The notes below the pieces were generated by a model. It ran no database searches. It saw only the letters and a program-made list of their open reading frames with translations, and was not told the origin of the DNA. Shown in pieces: positions 6,589-10,356 of a stretch of 10,356 nt of DNA. The DNA is taken from positions 1-10,356 of the forward strand of contig JAENJB010000048.1 in assembly GCA_016844565.1 (NCBI GenBank). Direction: 5' to 3'. Source of the stretch: Dehalococcoidia bacterium. GTDB taxonomy: Bacteria > Chloroflexota > Dehalococcoidia > JAENJB01. A program made the translations under genes and the position numbers. Every line of letters starts with the position of its first letter. Positions within the stretch are counted from its first letter, which is position 1.

Positions 6589-6986
6589 TTGTCGTAGAAG
6601 TCCTTACGCTTCACGTCCAGCATAAGCCTCTCGACCCGCAGGACCTCGACATGTTCCCCGGCGTCTATTCTCTCATCAACTGACCTTGCCTTCCAGCACT
6701 CGCCGGCAATCTTTATGAGTCCGACCGGGTCCAGCGGCTCTATCACCTTCCCGCACATGCCAACCATTCTCTCGGAGCCGGTCGCCGTCTTGAGGTGGAA
6801 TGTGGGGATGATAGCCTTGTGCGCCAGAAAAACGAAGCCGCCCAGCACTGCCGCGAGCGCCACCCATACCGGAAGGGATAAGTCCACGCCGAGAAACCGC
6901 AGCCCCAGCAACACCAATACCACCACAGCAATGTCGTCAAGAAGGAAGAAGGAAACCAGAAGCCAGTCCTTCGCCCTTTTCTTCAC
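6540..6986 (-). CDS. NfeD-like membrane protein with C-terminal OB domain
   Basis: A 148-residue protein with two hydrophobic helices (about 8-33 and 38-60) and an NfeD-type OB domain at about 72-126: GKVIEPLDPVGLIKIAGECW, ERIDAGEHVEVLRVE, LMLDVKR. Such domains usually partner with SPFH/stomatin-like membrane proteins or a ClpP-class membrane protease, but none is present here. The start is taken as GTG 6986, preceded by GAGGG (minus strand, 6991-6995). The frame stays open to a TTG at 7025, which would give 161 residues but lacks a clear Shine-Dalgarno. The last eleven residues (VILNEVKNPPP) are translated from the family A palindrome and the stop is in its loop, so the C-terminus lies outside the conserved fold. 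It follows the receiver gene by 108 nt on the same strand and may or may not be in that operon. Confidence 0.78.
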   Translation of the reverse strand: MKKRAKDWLLVSFFLLDDIAVVVLVLLGLRFLGVDLSLPVWVALAAVLGGFVFLAHKAIIPTFHLKTATGSERMVGMCGKVIEPLDPVGLIKIAGECWKARSVDERIDAGEHVEVLRVERLMLDVKRKDFYDKETLAVILNEVKNPPP

Positions 6987-7092
6987 CGGTCCCTCATCAG
7001 GGATTCTTGCCTCTCCGCCCCCCAAGTGCAGCAGCGGGGCACAATCTCAACGGTGGTCCAGTCATTTTCGGGCAAACCCACCTAACATTCCA

Positions 7093-7119
7093 TGTCATTC
7101 GCGCGTGGGAATCCGCGCG
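7093..7119. repeat. TGTCATT-ended palindrome at the 3' end of a receiver gene
   Basis: TGTCATT (7093-7099) leads into CGCGCG (7100-7105), an 8-nt loop, and CGCGCG (7114-7119). The arrangement resembles the widespread TGTCATTCCCGC...GCGGGAATCC type of intergenic repeat but with a different stem. It overlaps the last codons and the TGA stop of the receiver gene on the minus strand and could act as a hairpin at its 3' end. Confidence 0.6.
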
Positions 7120-7502
7120 TCACCTTTCTTCAAGAGGCGGTCAATGGCACTCAGCAGGTCTTGCGGTTTGAACGGTTTAGTTATGTATCCGTCTGCACCC
7201 ATGACATTTTCGGCGAGCTTCTTATTGAGGTCATGGCTTATAGCCGTGAGCATGACCACAGGGATTCCCTTAGTGATCTGGCCTGCCTTAATCGCACAGC
7301 AGGCAGCCAGCCCATCCATCTTGGGCATCATCATATCCATGAGAATAATGTCTGGTTTCTGGCTGCGAGCCATATCTACAGCCTCTTCCCCGTTCTGTGC
7401 TTCGGCCACGGTATAATCCCTGAACAGTATTTGACGAACCAGTCGCCTGACGCCTGGTTCGTCGTCAACTATGAGCACCTTTTTTCTCATTGTTTCGTCC
7501 AT
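7095..7502 (-). CDS. Stand-alone receiver (CheY-like) response regulator
   Basis: A 135-residue single receiver domain with no output domain. The acidic pocket is Asp13/Asp14 in LIVDDEPGV, the phospho-acceptor is Asp56 in LMDMMMPKMDG, and the switch Thr86 (VVMLTA) and Lys109 (YITKPF) are in place, so it should be phosphorylatable. ATG 7502 is preceded by AAGAGGG at 7512-7518 on the minus strand with 9-nt spacing. A second ATG four codons later is less well placed. It follows the HD-GYP gene by 53 nt and is the fourth member of the signalling cluster. With no output domain it probably works by protein contact or as a phosphate shuttle. The C-terminus (DARIPTRE) and TGA lie in a short palindrome. 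Confidence 0.92.
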   Translation of the reverse strand: MDETMRKKVLIVDDEPGVRRLVRQILFRDYTVAEAQNGEEAVDMARSQKPDIILMDMMMPKMDGLAACCAIKAGQITKGIPVVMLTAISHDLNKKLAENVMGADGYITKPFKPQDLLSAIDRLLKKGDARIPTRE

Positions 7503-7555
7503 TCTATTTTACCCTCTTGCCATTCGATTGATTATCCCTCTTTCCTTACATTCTC

Positions 7556-8581
7556 TCAAGTCTCGGTGCTTACCAGTATCTTCCCGGTCTCCTTCGTCTT
7601 GATGAACGCACTGGCGACGACTGGGTCAAACTGAGTACCCGTGCAGCGGCCGATTTCAGCCAGAGCTTCTTCCAAAGACATGGCTGAGCGGTAGGGGCGG
7701 TCTGAGACCATGGCATCAAAGGCATCGGCCACCGCCAGGATTCTCGCCCCCAGAGGTATGTCCTTGCCTGCTATAGCTTGATGAAGGCCGCTGCCGTCAA
7801 AATGGTCGTGATGATGCTCAATCATCTCGACCACTCTCTCATTGACTACCGGCTTTACAATACCGGCGCCGATATGGGCATGTATCATGATATGTGCATA
7901 CTCCTCGTGAGTTAGTCTGCCCGGCTTATTCTGAATAAGTTGATCGACCGCAATCTTCCCGACATCGTGAAGTAAGCTTCCCCAGCGCAGGTCTTCCATG
8001 TCATCTGTTGATAGACCAAGCTCACTACCTATGGCTAATGCAATTTCAGTTGCTCTTCGCGAATGGCCGCCGGTATACTTGTCCTTAGCCTCTAGAGCGA
8101 ACACCAGCGCCTCAATGGCGCCAAGGAAAAGCTTTCTAATCTCCGCTGTCTGCTGGCCAACCTTTTCCTCCAGGTGGTGCTGGTATTCCTTGATTTCAAG
8201 CTGCAGCCTTCTTTTCTCCAAAGCTCTTCCCACACTCAGGGCAACCTCGTCCAGATCAAACGGCTTGATGATATAATCATCGGCCCCTCGTTTCATACTC
8301 TCGATGGCAATACTGGTTTCGGCAACAGCAGTAGCCATTATCACCGCGGTATCAGGCCAGCCGGACTTGATTTCAGGCAGCAAGTCGATTCCTGATTTAC
8401 CGGGCATCATGACGTCCAGAATCACCAACTCGGTTGGGTTACTTCTCAACCTGGCCAACGCCTGCTCAGCGGAATTGGCCTCCTCGCACCCATAGCCCTT
8501 CCTCGAAAGCTTCTGACGCAGAAGCCTGGTAATAGCCCCTTCATCATCAACAATGAGAATCCTTTCCTCCAGGTTTGCCAT
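7556..8581 (-). CDS. Response regulator with HD-GYP domain (RpfG-like, putative cyclic-di-GMP phosphodiesterase)
   Basis: A 341-residue protein. Receiver domain at about 6-122: LIVDDEGA, phospho-acceptor Asp56 in VILDVMMPGKSG, Lys106 in YIIKPF. A charged, probably coiled-coil linker follows at 121-152, then an HD-GYP domain from about 155. The metal-site elements GHSRR, LLHDVGKIA (HD at 205-206), HAHIGAGIV, HHHDHFDGSG (256-265) and ADAFDAM (285-291) are present. The signature GYP is GLH, so the eponymous Tyr-Pro is missing while spacing is kept. The family usually hydrolyses cyclic-di-GMP; activity here is inferred. ATG 8581 is preferred because CAGGAGT lies 11 nt upstream and the start sits 4 nt after the preceding stop. 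An ATG at 8608 would add nine residues and overlap the previous gene. Confidence 0.92.
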   Translation of the reverse strand: MANLEERILIVDDEGAITRLLRQKLSRKGYGCEEANSAEQALARLRSNPTELVILDVMMPGKSGIDLLPEIKSGWPDTAVIMATAVAETSIAIESMKRGADDYIIKPFDLDEVALSVGRALEKRRLQLEIKEYQHHLEEKVGQQTAEIRKLFLGAIEALVFALEAKDKYTGGHSRRATEIALAIGSELGLSTDDMEDLRWGSLLHDVGKIAVDQLIQNKPGRLTHEEYAHIMIHAHIGAGIVKPVVNERVVEMIEHHHDHFDGSGLHQAIAGKDIPLGARILAVADAFDAMVSDRPYRSAMSLEEALAEIGRCTGTQFDPVVASAFIKTKETGKILVSTET

Positions 8582-8585
8582 CTTT

Positions 8586-9035
8586 TTAACTACTCCTGTT
8601 CGATGCATTCACCAGTCCACCACTGGACTGGTCAGTGGCTCGGAATGTGTTATTGACCAAGACTGACCTGACTATGCTCCTTAGCTCATCAGGGGTGAAT
8701 GGTTTGGCTAGAAATGGTCTGTTGGTCTTCTCCAAGAATTCCTTGATATTGCTGCTCAGGACATCACCGGTAGTGAATATAGCCTTGTTGACCGTCTCAG
8801 GACATTCAATCTCCCAGCGTTGATAGAGCTCGATACCATTCATCCTCGGCGTTCGGATGTCGATGAGACAAAGGTCGTATTCATTCCTTCTGAGCACGGC
8901 TAGAGCAGCCTCCCCATTGACGGCGACTTCTACCTGAAATCCTTCGGCGCTGAGTACCCTCGCACAGACCTCGGCGATGCCCAGCTCATCTTCAACTACC
9001 AGAACCCTTTTCCCATGAGTTGAGTACTTATCCAT
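8586..9035 (-). CDS. Stand-alone receiver domain protein
   Basis: A 149-residue protein with one receiver domain (about 10-126) and a short Ser/Asn-rich tail (FRATDQSSGGLVNASNRSS). Visible pocket residues are Glu15-Asp16 in VLVVEDE, phospho-acceptor Asp59 in CLIDIRTPRMNG, Thr88/Thr89 (IFTTGD) and Lys111 (LAKPF). The usual Met-Pro after the acceptor is Thr-Pro and the usual Asp-Gly is Asn-Gly, a mild variation. The ATG at 9035 has GGGAGG (minus strand, 9042-9047) at 6-nt spacing and overlaps the end of the kinase gene by 8 nt, so it is probably translated with the kinase and is the obvious first phospho-acceptor. Its own 3' end carries the ribosome binding site of the HD-GYP gene. Confidence 0.92.
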   Translation of the reverse strand: MDKYSTHGKRVLVVEDELGIAEVCARVLSAEGFQVEVAVNGEAALAVLRRNEYDLCLIDIRTPRMNGIELYQRWEIECPETVNKAIFTTGDVLSSNIKEFLEKTNRPFLAKPFTPDELRSIVRSVLVNNTFRATDQSSGGLVNASNRSS

Positions 9036-10356
9036 GGGGTACCTCCCGTTTTACCAGGTCACCATTAACAGGCAGTTCCACAACAAAGGTGGCCCCTTCA
9101 CCAAGTTGGCTTCTGACATATATGCTGCCGCCATGCTCAGACACTATCCCGTGGCAGAGACTCAACCCAAGCCCCGTCCCCTTACCCACTTCCTTCATGG
9201 TAAAGAAAGGGTTGAATACCTTGCCCAGGTCTTCCTGCGCAATACCGGGGCCGTCATCAGCAACTGAAATCCTTACAGTATTGTCGAATCTTTTGGTAGT
9301 AATGGTCAGTGTGCCCTTATGATGTGCTTCAGCCATGAAATATTCGGCGTTGAGGATAATGTTGAGGAAGACCTGCTGCATCTGGAAATAGTCAACCGTG
9401 ATTTCCGGAAGGTCAGAAGCAAATCGTCTGTTAACCTCAATATTGTTCGCTTTCTGGTCATGGGCGCGTAGTTTCAGCACATCCTCGAGGATGTTATGTA
9501 TTTGGCACAATTGCCTCACAGGCGCGTGTTTTCGGGCAAAGGTGAGGAGATTCTTGACGATATGGGCGGCACGCTGGGCCTCACTATAGACAAGACCCAA
9601 ATCCTCCTTGATGTCGTCAGGGAGTTCTCTCTCCATGAGCAACTGGGAAAAGCCGATAACACTCGTCAGGGGGTTGTTAAGCTCGTGAGCAACGCCGGAG
9701 GCAAGCTCGCCAATGGTGGCCATCCGGTCAGCCAGCATGAGTTGCTCCTGTATTTGTTTGCGCTCGGTAATGTCGTAGCACAGGTGCTGAAAATGCGATT
9801 CCCCATTCCAAAGGACTTCCTTGCGGAAGACCCGAAGGTGGCGAATTTCTCCGTTCCTACGCACAATGCTCCCTTCATAGTCGGATGGGACGAAACCGTT
9901 GCGCTTCCTTGCTTCCTTCCTCTGCTGGTGTTGGCCATAGCTCTCTGGAGTGAAGCGTTTCTCAGGGGGAGTCGCATTGAACTCTTCAATGCTGTCGCAA
10001 CCGAAGAGTTCCAGAAACAGCAGGTTGGCGTATACTGTCGTGCCTCCGGCCCTATAAATGCGGATGGGGAGCGGGGAGTCATCGAGGGAACGGCGGAAGT
10101 TCTCATGACTCCTCCGCAGTTCTTCCTCCACCCGCTTGCGCTCGGTGATATTGGCAAAAGTCGCCACGAAGTATCCTGTTGCCGGGCTGTAGACAGATAA
10201 AGACAGCCAGATTTGCAGAGGCTCAACGTACGTCTCAAATGACTCCGGCAGGCCAGTCGCAGCCACCCTGCCGTAGATTTCGAACAGCTCCGGATTGGAT
10301 TCTTTTATACCCGGGATCACCTCGGTGACTTTCCGCCCCACGACATCCTTCAGCCC
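9028..10356 (-). CDS. PAS-domain sensor histidine kinase (5' end beyond the window)
   Basis: The frame is open to the last base, so the N-terminus is missing. The visible 442 residues contain the end of one PAS/PAC unit (to about 75, ending FANITERKR), a second PAS/PAC unit (about 80-200, ending YDITERKQ), a HisKA helix with the phospho-acceptor His in SGVAHELNNPLTS (about residue 224), and a HATPase domain with N-box NIILNAEYFM, DDGPGI, FNPFFTMKE and GKGTGLGLSL. No transmembrane segment appears in the visible part, so sensing could be cytosolic unless the missing part holds a membrane anchor. A GTG at 10341 is only an internal codon choice: the PAS domain clearly begins before it. The gene overlaps the downstream receiver by 8 nt. 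The kinase probably phosphorylates one or more of the three receivers that follow. Confidence 0.93.
   Translation of the reverse strand, partial: GLKDVVGRKVTEVIPGIKESNPELFEIYGRVAATGLPESFETYVEPLQIWLSLSVYSPATGYFVATFANITERKRVEEELRRSHENFRRSLDDSPLPIRIYRAGGTTVYANLLFLELFGCDSIEEFNATPPEKRFTPESYGQHQQRKEARKRNGFVPSDYEGSIVRRNGEIRHLRVFRKEVLWNGESHFQHLCYDITERKQIQEQLMLADRMATIGELASGVAHELNNPLTSVIGFSQLLMERELPDDIKEDLGLVYSEAQRAAHIVKNLLTFARKHAPVRQLCQIHNILEDVLKLRAHDQKANNIEVNRRFASDLPEITVDYFQMQQVFLNIILNAEYFMAEAHHKGTLTITTKRFDNTVRISVADDGPGIAQEDLGKVFNPFFTMKEVGKGTGLGLSLCHGIVSEHGGSIYVRSQLGEGATFVVELPVNGDLVKREVPHG

Noticed and set aside
6715..7416. A 233-codon plus-strand open frame opposite nfeD and the receiver
   Set aside because: It is antisense to two recognisable genes, crosses the gap between them, and shows no domain. 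The sense frames carry NfeD and receiver motifs.
7785..7815. Frameshift explaining the missing GYP motif
   Set aside because: The spacing from DGSG to IPLGARI matches the canonical family without gaps and the frame is continuous, so this is substitution and not a frameshift.
9496..10200. A 234-codon plus-strand open frame opposite the histidine kinase
   Set aside because: It is a mirror of the kinase PAS and HisKA region and shows no recognisable motifs. The sense strand has all kinase boxes in one frame.
1..10356. tRNA or rRNA genes and insertion sequences with a transposase
   Set aside because: No cloverleaf with the expected conserved arms, no rRNA-like stretch and no transposase motif was seen on either strand.

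Overview
The window reads as a chromosomal segment of an uncultured bacterium, most plausibly of the Chloroflexota (Dehalococcoidia-like). That guess rests on three things. The tetrapyrrole genes run hemC, cobA/hemD fusion, hemB, hemL, an order I remember from Dehalococcoides relatives. Short palindromic repeats with TGTCATT ends fill the gaps between genes. The protein sequences also have the general flavour of that group. The assignment is an inference and no marker gene confirms it.

Layout. Bases 1-169 hold repeat fragments and no gene. Bases 170-5443 (+) carry four tetrapyrrole genes: hemC (porphobilinogen deaminase), a cobA-hemD fusion (uroporphyrinogen-III methyltransferase plus uroporphyrinogen-III synthase), hemB (porphobilinogen synthase) and hemL (glutamate-1-semialdehyde aminomutase). 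Together they convert glutamate-1-semialdehyde through ALA, PBG, hydroxymethylbilane and uro'gen III to precorrin-2, the entry to siroheme and corrinoids. hemA and the haem-specific genes hemE, hemN and hemH are not in the window. A diacylglycerol-kinase-family lipid kinase (5433-6407, +) overlaps the end of hemL.

From 6540 to the right edge everything lies on the minus strand. Read in transcription order, there is a PAS-PAS histidine kinase (cut by the right edge), a stand-alone receiver protein, a receiver-HD-GYP protein, a second stand-alone receiver and a small NfeD-like membrane protein. The kinase and its first two partners are packed with overlapping or near-touching ends and look like one signalling operon. 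This half is visibly less GC-rich than the haem half.

The most unusual material is the repeats. Several palindromic families share a TGTCATT end. They fill both long gaps between tetrapyrrole genes and separate the convergent lipid kinase and nfeD genes. They also form the 3' ends of at least two coding sequences (nfeD and a receiver gene). A perfect 18-bp tandem duplication lies inside hemC, in the loop expected to cover the active site. I did not find a convincing new multi-gene system. The repeat-to-coding-sequence transitions and the remodelled HemC loop are the points most worth checking.
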